Source of the DNA: Hydractinia symbiolongicarpus
Taxonomy: Eukaryota; Cnidaria; Hydrozoa; Anthoathecata; Hydractiniidae
Assembly (NCBI RefSeq): GCF_029227915.1
Contig: NC_079877.1
Location: 29,663,851 to 29,723,850 of the forward strand
DNA length: 60,000 nt
Reading direction: 5' to 3'
Numbering within the stretch: the first letter of the stretch is position 1; each line of letters begins with the position of its first letter. Position numbers and translations under genes: made by a program. Shown here one piece after another: positions 23,301-31,854 of the stretch. The notes below the pieces were generated by a model that was not told where the DNA came from, searched no databases, and saw only the letters and a program-made list of their open reading frames with translations.

Positions 23301-23710
23301 ATTTTGAATTTGTTAGCTTGCCTGTCCATGTGCTATGTTTATTTATTGTCTTATTTTGCTTATGTCTTCTGTTAGCTATACTGTTTTTATGTTCCTGTTT
23401 GTTTCCCTTTCTGATTTCTTGTTTGTTTCATTGATTTCCTTGTTTTATGGTGTTATTTTCCTTGTTTAGGATCATTGGACCACTTATCTTCGGCAGCACG
23501 TTTTCTTGGTCTCTTAAAAACATCCGTGACGTCTCGTCTAATAATAATCCTATTGGATTTCCGTTCGATCAATATTTTTCTTTTTATGTTTTGTCGTTCA
23601 TGTCTATATTGAATAGTTTTTTTGCTTCGAGAATTTCAACCGGATTGGACAAAAAGAAGAAAGTTTCTTTCGAAGTAAACGGTGAACAGGAATGCAGTAC
23701 AAAGATTTGA
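11227..23710 (+). CDS. ZIFL/TetA-like MFS transporter, 14-exon model
   Basis: Exons at 11287-11379, 11854-11941, 13558-13612, 14288-14439, 15078-15200, 16438-16485, 16590-16695, 17529-17732, 19350-19456, 19603-19694, 21937-21963, 22287-22360, 23062-23220 and 23470-23710 join in one frame: 1,569 nt, about 522 residues (20 more if an upstream ATG at 11227 is used). The family is recognised from GYYAG in TM2, then WGYIADVKGKK, the MFS motif A (GxxxDxxGxK) after TM2, 'TRFMQGSS', 'GFIIGPSIAG', 'GFLAFPSEQYP', 'FGRFGILLPNL' and a charged central loop. Family members are 12-TM secondary transporters, such as plant ZIFL proteins that move potassium, zinc or organic anions with protons. Substrate here is unknown. 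The Cys signature of plant ZIFLs is not seen. TM1 is poorly resolved between exons 1 and 2, where a further small exon may be missing. Confidence 0.88.
11854..11941 (+). CDS. MFS exon 2 (TM1 end/first loop)
   Basis: Acceptor taaag, donor gtaagt. Encodes PFLIKILDI then an acidic loop (KNDEYDND) before the GYYAG exon, matching the position of the external loop after TM1. The expected TM1 core is short. A possible additional exon lies at about 11770-11812 (reading VTIISAIAPYLL before gtgaga) but its acceptor phase does not fit cleanly. Confidence 0.65.
13558..13612 (+). CDS. MFS exon 3 (TM2, GYYAG)
   Basis: Short 55-nt exon between ttgttag and gtactt. Encodes YYAGIIACSMGIGQTIS, the start of TM2 in ZIFL-type MFS proteins. 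Phases 1 and 2 match both neighbours. Confidence 0.9.
14288..14439 (+). CDS. MFS exon 4 (motif A, TM3)
   Basis: Encodes LMWGYIADVKGKKPTLI, carrying the motif A Gly, Asp, Gly and Lys residues of the cytosolic TM2-TM3 loop, then TM3 and TTRFMQGSSLG at the TM4 start. Donor gttagg is weaker than consensus. Confidence 0.92.
15078..15200 (+). CDS. MFS exon 5 (TM4-TM5)
   Basis: Acceptor tctgtag, donor gtgcgt. Encodes a segment with KSILANVCDD, then MSILFSTASVGFIIGPSIAG, the Gly/Pro-rich TM5 motif typical of antiporter-type MFS proteins. Confidence 0.92.
15262..15490 (+). mobile_element. TE fragment in MFS intron 5, related to the 29-kb relic
   Basis: A 74-codon frame with a hydrophobic first half. 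Its second half (about 15375-15480, 'aggaatagtctgggtagtaa...') aligns with about 28980-29090, just before and across the start of the C2H2 relic. The open frame itself is therefore probably accidental. An intronic insertion fragment. Confidence 0.5.
16438..16485 (+). CDS. MFS exon 6 (48 nt)
   Basis: Encodes GFLAFPSEQYPDTFPE, the Pro-rich loop between TM5 and TM6 seen as 'GFLAxPxExYP' in the family. Phase 1 at both ends fits the neighbours. Confidence 0.9.
16590..16695 (+). CDS. MFS exon 7 (TM6)
   Basis: Encodes SVFGRFGILLPNLVLAIG followed by a hydrophobic run and IPNES, i.e. TM6 and the start of the central loop. Donor gtataa; phase 2 joins exon 8 to complete an Arg codon. Confidence 0.92.
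17529..17732 (+). CDS. MFS exon 8 (central cytosolic loop)
   Basis: Encodes NDENENERTPLFESLTHS and a basic stretch with KRGWKAWLAKIKTYKLI leading into TM7. The polar composition fits the loop between the two six-helix halves. Acceptor tctag, donor gtaaga. Confidence 0.85.
17860..18330. repeat. GC-richer repeat-like patch in MFS intron 8
   Basis: Contains duplicated motifs 'cccaggggtccaggaa' and 'cccacgaggtccaggaa' (about 18241 and 18290), unlike the AT-rich intron around it. An 80-codon minus frame here has no recognised domain. Likely a transposon fragment of unknown type. Confidence 0.35.
19350..19456 (+). CDS. MFS exon 9 (TM7)
   Basis: Long T-tract acceptor. Encodes MKDYAQINLVYFVSG, then LGSHELLPLFLASSAEY, matching TM7 and the conserved E-x-x-P-L-F/W-x-x-S segment of ZIFL-type transporters. 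Confidence 0.92.
19603..19694 (+). CDS. MFS exon 10 (TM8)
   Basis: Encodes GMGFSTSKIGLTLLMVSL and TQLTIVPK. The G-x-G-F-x-T-S-x-I-G pattern is the normal lead-in to TM8. Donor gtaagt. Confidence 0.92.
20770..20880 (+). repeat. SINE-like fragment with B box
   Basis: 'gcggttcaatccccac' closely fits a Pol III B box. A matching A box is not clear, and the following sequence does not fold into a tRNA 3' half. Probably a tRNA-derived SINE remnant in intron 10 of the MFS gene. Confidence 0.35.
20950..21560. other. MFS intron 10: unassigned open frames on both strands
   Basis: A 132-codon minus frame (21140-21538) and a 60-codon plus frame are open, but neither shows a domain, splice context or composition that would support a gene. 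Left as intron sequence. Confidence 0.3.
21937..21963 (+). CDS. MFS exon 11, 27-nt microexon
   Basis: Encodes exactly VIRRYGSRK between gtttag and gtaagt. It supplies the basic TM8-TM9 loop (a degenerate second motif A: R-x-G-x-R/K) and keeps the frame between its neighbours. It would be missed by most gene finders. Confidence 0.85.
22287..22360 (+). CDS. MFS exon 12 (TM9)
   Basis: Encodes ALIGGNLLFAFICPWTPI and a short tail, TM9. Donor gtatgt. Phase 2 joins the next exon at an Arg codon. Confidence 0.88.
23062..23220 (+). CDS. MFS exon 13 (TM10-TM11 start)
   Basis: Encodes AAWMAVVFVSFLQRIF through INILINNSV, then PDLLGSANGFSMIFFSLGR, the conserved 'G-x-A-N/Q-G' loop before TM11. Intact counterpart of the broken copy at 9611. 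Confidence 0.93.
23470..23710 (+). CDS. MFS exon 14 (TM11-TM12, stop)
   Basis: Encodes IIGPLIFGSTFSWSL, an external loop, TM12 (FYVLSFMSILNSFFASR) and a charged tail ending TKI with TGA at 23708-23710. The tail after TM12 is Lys-rich. Two other copies of this exon lie upstream at 10021 and 10204. Confidence 0.93.
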
Positions 23711-24959
23711 CTTTCTGATAAGATTATCATCTTTACTGTTGCTATTATTGCTATTATATTTAAAGTTAGGAATCTTTTTTTACCATCGGTTAGTACATAC
23801 TAACAGGTTAAAGTAACAAAGGGGAGGACTGGGCGTCGAAACACATGGTTAAGCCACAAATAACGGTATGACCCGGTGCTGAATGCCACATTGGGCGCAT
23901 AATTGAGCCATAAACTGCGCCGCAAGTCCATGTGAATTGCCTTAGCACAGGTGATACGGTTTACAAATCAATGTTATCCTGTCATAGAAAAAAAATAGGT
24001 CTATATTATTTATATCGTGCCACTGGGCTGAGTGCTTAGTACAGGCAAACTGTGCTGTGCACCCACATATCGGGGTGGGGGGTTTGCACAGGTAAACAGT
24101 ATTGAATCCTTTATATAGGGGCAATACAGTTGTCAAAAAAAATTATTGAATCTTCGATTAAAAAAACACATAGGACACAGCCTTGAGTACCACCGTCCAG
24201 CTAAAACTATCACTCGGCAATTTTGTTTTAGAAAAAAAATGTCTTAGGAAATTTTGTTGTAGCTATAACTGTACTTGGCTACTTTCGCTTTTTAGCCAGA
24301 GCCAGCTAGCTAGCTAAGTAATAGCACTCACTCCAGCAGGTGCAGCTGACTAAGAATTAGATGTGGTGAGGATAACACGGTTATAAAAGTTAGCTAGCTG
24401 GTTTTTAGGATGCTCGAAAATTTAGCGTTCGTCGCCAAATTCTTCAAATTTTTGCTTTCAAAATTCGCAGGTGACTAAAAAATGTGATGATAACATGTGA
24501 AGAAAAACATATGAAGACAAATAAAACAAATACAAAATTTTAGGTACTCGGCAGCCAACAATAAGAGATAGGTAAACAAAAATGTAAAGAAAGAAAAAAA
24601 TGTCTAAAAAGTAGTTTTGAAAGAAACTGCATTGTGATTAGAACAAAAATAGTGTTCTTAAAAGTATCACAAAGAAAAAAATAAAGCAAGCAGTTAAGAG
24701 ACTTTCCTGTCTCTAGCACTGAGTGGCTTTGATATTCTTGCCAAATTTTAGACATAGAAATAGTTGTATTAGAAAAATACCTCAACAAATCCATTACGCT
24801 AACCGTTTGTTGGTTAAGCAGATGAGTTACACGTGGTAAACTTCACTTAATCAGGGATTTAAACTGCTACGGATACATAGTTAGATGACTTCGTCAGTGA
24901 CCCGATAAAATGCCATATAGTTCAAAAATTAGATACTTAAACTTTTATTAAAAACTTTT

Positions 24960-25460
24960 TATGTGTTTATAGTTACACCTTCAAAAAATAGTAAACTTAT
25001 TTTTTCTGGTCATATAGCCATAACATCGCTTAGACTAGAGCTTGTCCTGTATTCCAACAACAGCAAACAGCTTATTTTAATTGCACTTACTTGCCCTTGT
25101 GGTGAAAACATTGAAACCTGGCACTACAAAAAGCTCTCTAAATACACCCCTTTGATTAATATTATCGAGCATAATTGATGGCAATTAAACCTGTTCGCAA
25201 TCGAGGTGGGTACATGTTGATATAGCTCTCTGTCGGTTGCAATTTTCTTAAAAAGATTGGGTTTTCCAAACAAAGACGCTTTCCAAGCCGTCCGGAAATT
25301 AGGCAACGTTTGTATAAAAGCATCCTTCTGCATTTGGCTAGCCAGGAACTCAATTACGTGGAACCAAGGCAGCTGCAATCTTTCGTCAGGCTCAACATCT
25401 GTGCCTACCTCTCTATTGCTAAAGGATTCAAGCCTGCAACAACGACAACAGATTGATTGT
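24960..25460 (+). mobile_element. RLE-type non-LTR retrotransposon 3' end, degenerate copy 1
   Basis: Plus-strand frames encode AITSLRLELVLYSNNSKQ then LILIALTCPCGENIETWH and KKLSKYTPL, then, after stops and frame changes, KRLGFPNKDAFQAVRKLG and ASFCIWLARNS. This is the restriction-like endonuclease region: the usual RPD...ELT catalytic core reads LRLEL...ALT here, so Asp and Glu are lost. Several stops confirm a dead copy. Confidence 0.7.
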
Positions 25461-25499
25461 GAGATAACAAAACAGCAAGGTGTAATGATGAAACTAGTC

Positions 25500-26150
25500 T
25501 ACTGACTCTTTTGTGCTTTAATTGTAGAGTTTACACCCTCTGCAGATCTATATTCAGTGCAATATCTCCCTTTTTAGAAGGATTGTCTGCAGAAGGTAAT
25601 TGAACTAAAGACCCTTTATAAACATTACATCACAAACACCTACTGACAGTTAAAAATTGCTATACAACATAGAAGGAAACAAATAAGTATAAATATAAAT
25701 ATAAAACTATAAATAAGAGCAGACAACCATTCACGCGCCAGGACTTGCGAACCTGGCCGTAGCTTTCCACATGTGTTACGGGATCCCAACACTCAGCCTT
25801 ACACAGGTGATTGATGCTTGGGACCAGCCTTATGTCAGAACCAGCCTGAAGATACTGGCGTAAAATGCGTGGGCGTAAATCCACGAAGAACCAAAAAAAG
25901 AAATTTCAAACCCCTATGGGTACATTAGGATCGTTAACTCTTTAGACCAAGTGAGCAAACTTGACCTCCCTGTTGGACTGGGGTTAAAAGTGGAGTCGTC
26001 ACACCCAACGACAAGACAGATTGTCAAACCTTCTTGCTTAGCTTATTTTAATTACTCTGTAAGAAAGTGGAGACTGAGAAAATTCCTGAATTACGGTGGG
26101 CTGCCGGTGAAAATAACAGCAGGGGTAATAAAACCGCTGGGAAAAATCCT
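25500..26150. other. Gene-free stretch between retroelement pieces
   Basis: Short frames on both strands without recognised domains. The stretch at 25730-25890 is GC-richer and may belong to one of the neighbouring elements. I can assign nothing further. Confidence 0.35.
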
Positions 26151-26158
26151 TTTCATAG

Positions 26159-26430
26159 TTAGAGAAAGAACAACACATACACTGTTGAGTTATTTATATC
26201 AGGCGGCTTAACACTAACTACTGCCCTGTCATCGCATTTCAACCACTCGTCTACATTCCAATCTTTAATAAATGCCAAATAATGACCTGCTGCGAGTGTG
26301 GCTGAATGATTAATAGTTGCCAGCAGTTCGTATTTTCTGATAAAAGATACAAAATCTGCAGGATGTGAAGATACCTCCAATATAATGCCAGAGTGAGAGA
26401 TACAATTAACAACTTGGTTGTTTTTTACTG
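26159..26430 (-). pseudogene. Ubiquitin-specific protease (C19) C-terminal fragment
   Basis: The minus frame contains YELLATINHSATLAAGHYLA, then WLKCDDRAVVSV, then STVYVLFF. This matches the His-box end of USP catalytic domains: N-H-x-G/A-T/S-x-x-x-GHY with the catalytic His, W-x-K/F-CDD with the catalytic-triad Asp, and the final A/V-Y-x-LFY. About 85 residues are open; the Cys box is not visible. It lies downstream of RLE copy 2 in the same orientation, so it may be part of a mobile element or a processed fragment of a host USP. Confidence 0.7.
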
Positions 26431-26754
26431 ATCTTCCCTCGACACAGGTAAATGTTTTTAGTTAGAGAATCAACAAATCTCCACACTGACTAAACGCGGT
26501 CTCCCTTGTACTATCCTGGAGGTAAGAAGACTGTAAAAAAAGCCACATGTCATTGCCAGTCGGCTCTTCCGGTTGGAAAAACAAGTGAAAGGAATTTGCA
26601 ACGCTACTAAAAGGTAGCAAGAGGCACAAAAGACATCCTCACAACTTACATGATATGGTCGTTGTTAAGATGTTGTTTGCACTAACCGACGGTCCTGTTA
26701 ATTAATTCAAGATGTGTAAAAGTATCTCTGGAACGTCCTGTTGAGTGTTAACAT

Positions 26755-26815
26755 TAAATGGAGAGAAACTAAGCTAAAATGGAGAGAAACTTAATGGAGA
26801 GAAACTAAGCTCTGC
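26755..26815. repeat. Short tandem repeat, 'atggagagaaact' x3
   Basis: The unit atggagagaaact(aagct) occurs three times within about 60 bases, with variable linkers. No known function. Confidence 0.8.
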
Positions 26816-27039
26816 AAAGCTCTGAGAAAGTTGGAGGGGTCTAAAGCAGAGCATGATTCATGCAGCAGAGATAAGTTCAGCAAAACTGACTTGGAGAGAG
26901 GAGAAACATAATAGGACTCAGATGCACATTGTGACCAAAATGTAGGAGTTACAGTTAAAGCTTGCAAAATAGAATTGGCAAATCACGTATTACCTTTATT
27001 TGTAAGCCGTGTATGTAAAGTTATTGAAGCAGTCTTGTG

Positions 27040-28580
27040 GCAAGGCAAATATGGGAAAGGCTTTTAAGACGGGTTGCTCTTACAGTAAGTTTGGTTTTGT
27101 TTCTGTGGCAAGGGTTTTGTTTTTGGCATTCGAGAATCAGGCCCTGTTTGTGTGGAAGATATGGAGAAATGTCCATCTTGATTCCATTCACTTGGATTTC
27201 TTGCAATTCGAATACATAAAGGGGATTTCATACATACATCAGCAAGGTTACACTCAGCTCGGAAAGTTTTGTTGTTGCTCAACGCTAATCTTTTTAATCA
27301 CAGTGACACTGATCACGAGCAATAACCTCGACCACTTACTTCAAATGCGAAAATATCTACATTCTGTTTAATAATTTCAACTAAGGGTGAATACTTCGAA
27401 AGCTTCTTTGAATGCCATATTTCCATATTTTCCTCACATGGACAGGTAAGCTCTATCAAAATTTTACGTTTACTGTTGTTAGACTACATGACAAGATCTG
27501 GTCTAAGCGATGCTATTGCGATATTACCAGGGAAAACGAATCCACCTTTTAAGTCAGAACAAAGCAACCAATCGGAGGAAATATTTGAGAGATCTATGGG
27601 TTTAGAACTTGTAATAGAAGGACGAGCACCTGTTTTAACAAATTTGATGTTATTTAGTTGCTTTACCGGGGAAGAGATAGAAGTAGTAAACTCAGTAAGA
27701 AGCTCTAAAAGTAGACGCAAACAGAATCGTGGCGAATAGTAAACCGACCCTGTGTAAGGCTAGTTTTGCAGCCACGTAAGACGTGGGCTGTGGTGCACAC
27801 TTGCTTACCGCTTAAGAACAGGAGGATTCAGTTCACAAACGCAAGCTCTTCAAATTACTTGGTGATGGGAGAACATCTTAAGTGGAGCCTAACTAAAAAG
27901 CAAGCAAGGTTGGAGGCATGGCCAGCAAGGATTTTTAGGAGAGATCGTTTTTAATGTAATTCTCCCCTGGTCCATTACCCTTGAAGTTGTAACTGCATAG
28001 CCTTATTTATACGGTCTTCTGCATCGAAAGTCTCCAGTAGTTTCTGTTAACAATCTTCCGTAAGGGAAACATCTCTTGAATGTGGGTACTTTAGGGTTGG
28101 GATGCATTCCTAAGCCACTTTTACCATGTTAGGCGAATCTATCATGGATATAACTTTTATTTCAGCTTCAGCCGTCTTAACTGTGCCTAATACACTCCAT
28201 TTACCCGCCTTTAATACTGACAAACCTGCTGAAGTCAATGGGTCTTTCGAATCCCTTAGGAGCAAGTGTCCACTGATCTTAGATGACTTTAGTATGGAAG
28301 TTAGGTCTTTTACAGGAAACGCGTATAAACACAAATTAGTGGTGGAATGATGCAGATTAAACCACTTGCTTTTCTATCAGAAATAGAACCATCTATTACG
28401 CCACCTAGAAAGCGTATTGGCATGTAGTGGATAGAAGGTATATAGGAAAAGAAGTCTGCAGGGTTTGCAGGCTTTTGGACAGTGAAAAGTGTAGCATATA
28501 GAGACTTGCCTTTTATATTATTAATACTTCGCGACTTCTGGGTTCGGAAGTCCATACCAATCATTTGAGTGTGGTAGCAC
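27040..28580 (-). mobile_element. RLE-type non-LTR retrotransposon 3' half, degenerate copy 2
   Basis: Minus strand, in order: reverse-transcriptase palm/thumb-like pieces (IGMDFRTQKSRSINN, then RFLGGVIDG), a linker (LLRDSKDPLTSAGLSVLK), a Cys/His segment (CTTAHVLRGCKTSLTQGRF then RHD), and the endonuclease core (ASLRPDLVM ... ILIELTCPCEEN ... HSKKL), followed by a tail similar to copy 1. The RPD and ELT residues fit a PD-(D/E)xK fold. The Cys-His motif plus RLE order is that of R2/NeSL-like elements. Stops and frameshifts occur throughout. Confidence 0.75.
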
Positions 28581-28919
28581 ACCTGTCTAATAGCTTTTGA
28601 ACAACAACGAAGGTCAACAGTGGATAGAGATCACTTACACCAGGACCCAGAACCGCCTACCAGCAGCACTTCAGCAAAACCAACTCATGCTGGCCTGATC
28701 AATAAAGCGAATACATGCTATGCTGATTTTCATCCAGCAAGAATTATCCGTAGCTACTGCACTTTGGTTACAAAGTGCATCGGAGTCGTCCTTTTTCCCC
28801 CCCCAGAAAAGTCCATCTTGCTGACTATGTTTCTGTTGTCTAAATGCATTTCAGTTGTAGGCCCTTTCGTCTTTTTCCGAGCGTTACAACAACCCCTTCA
28901 ATATTAACACACAGCAGAA

Positions 28920-29720
28920 TGTTCCTGAGATTCTAACTCATGTATTGTACAAGTTGACAGGGCAATCAGCTATTGCATAGACACAAGGAAAAGAATACTC
29001 TGGGTAATCGGTCATTCCGGACCGTCTCTTAAAGAGGCTTCAGAAAACTGGGTTGGTGGGAATATAAAGGCACCAAAGTTTAAAAAATGGGTACGTCTGC
29101 AGAAGATTTCTCTTATGGTGAAGATCTTGATGCTACTTTGGAGGCAATAGATGAAGATTCTTTACAAAATAATACTGAGTTTGAAGTGGAACTAACTTCA
29201 GTAATTGACGAAATACCCAAATAAGGCCAAGGTTACATTCACTTGTAGTTTGTGCTCTAAAGTTTGTGTATCACAAAGGGGTTATATCGCCACAACAACA
29301 CTAAGCACAGTGAAGAAAAGGAAATGATGCAAGTTTGGAAGCTGAACAGATTCTACATCCTCTGTATTTTTAGCGATATATCGTGGATTCCGTAATAAAA
29401 TTGACAGGTGATGAATGTTATCCCTCTGACATCACAAACGAATTCAAGTTTTTTAAAATTGGTAGCCTTGACAATGTTTTGCCATCATACAGTGTGATGA
29501 AAATTTTTATTTTGATGTTGAAAAGTTTTATCCATTATTTTATAAAAATATTTTGGAGATAGAACACCCCTTTGGAGCAAGTCTAAGCCACAACTATGCT
29601 GTTCTTCAAATTTGAGTTAGCAAGTCAAGTATTGTGTCACCTTTCTAAGACTGATATCAAGGATGATGTTTGGGAAGTTCCAAATAAACCACACATCTTT
29701 TCAGAAAAGGAAACATCCAT
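28920..29720 (+). mobile_element. C2H2-finger protein relic of a DNA transposon or retroelement
   Basis: An ATG at 29087 opens an acidic frame (GEDLDATLEAIDEDS). After a stop and frame shift it encodes CSLCSKVCVSQRGY and, one frame on, RHNNTKHSEE, a C2H2 finger (C-x2-C ... H-x4-H). Further pieces (KLTGDECYPSDI, then CHLSKTDIKDDVWE) follow with stops. The 5' flank recurs in MFS intron 5. I recognise no full family; it reads as a decayed multi-copy element. Confidence 0.5.
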
Positions 29721-30630
29721 CACATCCTATCTTAGTTGATACATTTTTTTAGTACTATGTATCGGCGAATACGTTTTAATGATTTTAATGTGAAGTGAAA
29801 TTTCACGAAAATAGTTAACCTCTGCGATGTATCACTGAAAAAATTAAGTTTCTTTAAATCTTCTAGAAGACCTACTCATGCTATATGTCAGAGTGAGAAC
29901 ATTTTTTTTTGTCAAAGATAAAATATTAGCCGATACAAAGAGATCAAAATCTCTACGCACAGAATTAAAGAAGAAATCATCCACCCTCGATCAAAGTCAT
30001 TGAAAGTACTGCCACCACTAACAAAACAGCTATTCTTATAGCTACACGCCTGCCTATAACAATCTTTACCTAATTATTAGTAAGTATATGGTATTATAAA
30101 CTGCTTTTGTGAATTTTTAATTTTTGTGACTAGGTGCAATTCCTAGCTGAGATAGGTTTTATTACTCACTGTATGGTGTCCACTACTTCTTTGAACAAAA
30201 TAAACCCTTGGTAACCCCCAATGTGCATCTCTAAATCAGTATGTACAAAAAACCTGTTGCTAGCTAAAATAACCTTTTTGATTTTAACCAAGAATTATCA
30301 ACGCGCAAGATTCTTTTTTGATAACAAAAATTGCTAACTATGTTGCTCAATTAACAAAAGTAATCATAAATATAGGTGTTTAAAAGTATTTAATTATTAA
30401 AGTTGCAGAAATACGCAACCAGATCTCGACTTCCATCGACAGTTAGGGGGTGAAAGCAATCAAAATAAATTTAAAATTTTAAGTCAGGTTAAGCTTCCCG
30501 TTATCAAAATCTACAAAATTACTAATGTGAATGTTTCATAAAATAGATTATTGGAATATTCAGCGTTAGATATTTCAGGTAACATCGGTAACATGGGTAA
30601 TTTTTTTAAGGAGAGCAACTAACCCCATTT
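29720..30630. other. Gene-free AT-rich stretch
   Basis: No domain, splice pattern or repeat of note on either strand. A short unassigned frame follows at 30637-30858, probably antisense to the THAP-element relic. Confidence 0.4.
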
Positions 30631-30745
30631 AATGACATGTTCTCAATTTTCAACGACTTGTTTTCTTCACGTTCATTGCGCAACCTTAGCACAACACGTT
30701 CTGGTGATGTTAACAAAATTGGCGCAGTTAACTTGGCTGGAACAG

Positions 30746-31733
30746 TCAAATTTGATATTCTGAATGTTGTAAGGGTATTTCATCAGAATGAAGACAAAAT
30801 TGTTTCGGGATGTTATGTTTCTTTAACTGGTATGAATGTACAATTAACAAAACAATAAGTCTTGGACGGAAATTGATGGTGGATGCAACATTTATTAAAT
30901 TTGACAGTGTAATACTTCGAACTGATTGTTTATATGTACTGTATATTTCGTGATCATCAGGAAGACTCCATTTATAGCCTCGAATAGTAAATGACAAACT
31001 GTCGTCAACATATATTTCAAATTGTGCACTGGAATGAATTTCATCGCACATCCAAACCTTTGCTGAGTCTGGCGATAAACCTGCTCTCCAACTCTCTGAA
31101 AGCTTTAGTGATTTTACTCAGCCAATGAAGTTGTCAAAAAATTGATAGAGTATGTGTTCGTTTTATTCAACAGTTATAGTACTGTTCCTTTGCACAGCAA
31201 TCTTTTCAGCAGAAGGTCTTGGCTTGACTGATAAATAAAAATATAATTTACTGTAAATACATATTTTTCCTGTGGTAATATTTTCGGTATATGCATAAAT
31301 GATTATAAATAGCTAGCTATATACGTTTCTGTACAAACAAGTATATGTTGTCATACCTGGAGGAGGGAATAATTTTTATTGGTAAATTTGGTGTTGAAAA
31401 AGATCCTGAATTAGTGTTCTTCCTTTTTCATCTGAATAAACAACAGGTATAAGAGAGAGCTTTATTAATAGTGTTTCCAATGTTTACAAATAGCAACTAC
31501 GTTGTATAAGCTGACTCTGTTGGAAGTATTTTTCGCATACATGTAAATTACGTTTTTTCAATCTGTGTCCTCAACTTATTATCAACAATACAATCCTTCG
31601 TAATCACAGCAATAATCTTCTGTCTCCAAGATGTGTTGTACTCATCATTTCCTTGTTGAATACACAATATTGAGATGCCAGTAGTTCTTCTCGAAGTAGA
31701 GCAACCAAAAATCGAACAATTAACACCAGGCAT
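30746..31733 (-). mobile_element. THAP-domain transposase-like relic
   Basis: A minus frame from 31733 starts MPGVNCSIFGCSTSRR, then ends near WRQKIIAV and, after a one-frame shift at about 31550, NLHVCEKYF. This is a THAP zinc finger (C-x4-C ... W ... C-x2-H), with the last His replaced by Tyr. A second frame (31051-30746) with EIHSSAQFEIYVDDSL and GYKWSLPDDHEI may be the downstream part of the same protein (uncertain). THAP domains are found in P-element/Kolobok-type transposases. Non-functional as seen. Confidence 0.65.
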
Positions 31734-31790
31734 AGCAAATTACAGCATATATAAAAAATTACTTTAAAAAAGTATAGGTTTCGCTAAAGT

Positions 31791-31852
31791 TTCCCGTTTG
31801 TTTTTTAAATTTTGGTGCCCCTCCCGTTTGTTTTTTAAATTTTGGTGCCCCT
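31791..31852. repeat. 31-bp direct tandem duplication
   Basis: The block 'cccgtttgttttttaaattt' plus 'tggtgcccct' occurs twice in a row without change. It abuts the left edge of the DIRS 3'-end fragment and may mark its insertion junction. Confidence 0.9.
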
Positions 31853-31854
31853 AA

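Larger units (their letters stand above)
22985..24070 (+). repeat. Segmental duplication of the MFS gene 3' end (genic copy)
   Basis: Covers the last two exons, the intervening intron and about 360 bp of 3' flank; colinear with 9540-10800. The flank includes a GCCGGG/TTAGTACAGG-family repeat that was already present when the duplication happened. Confidence 0.9.
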
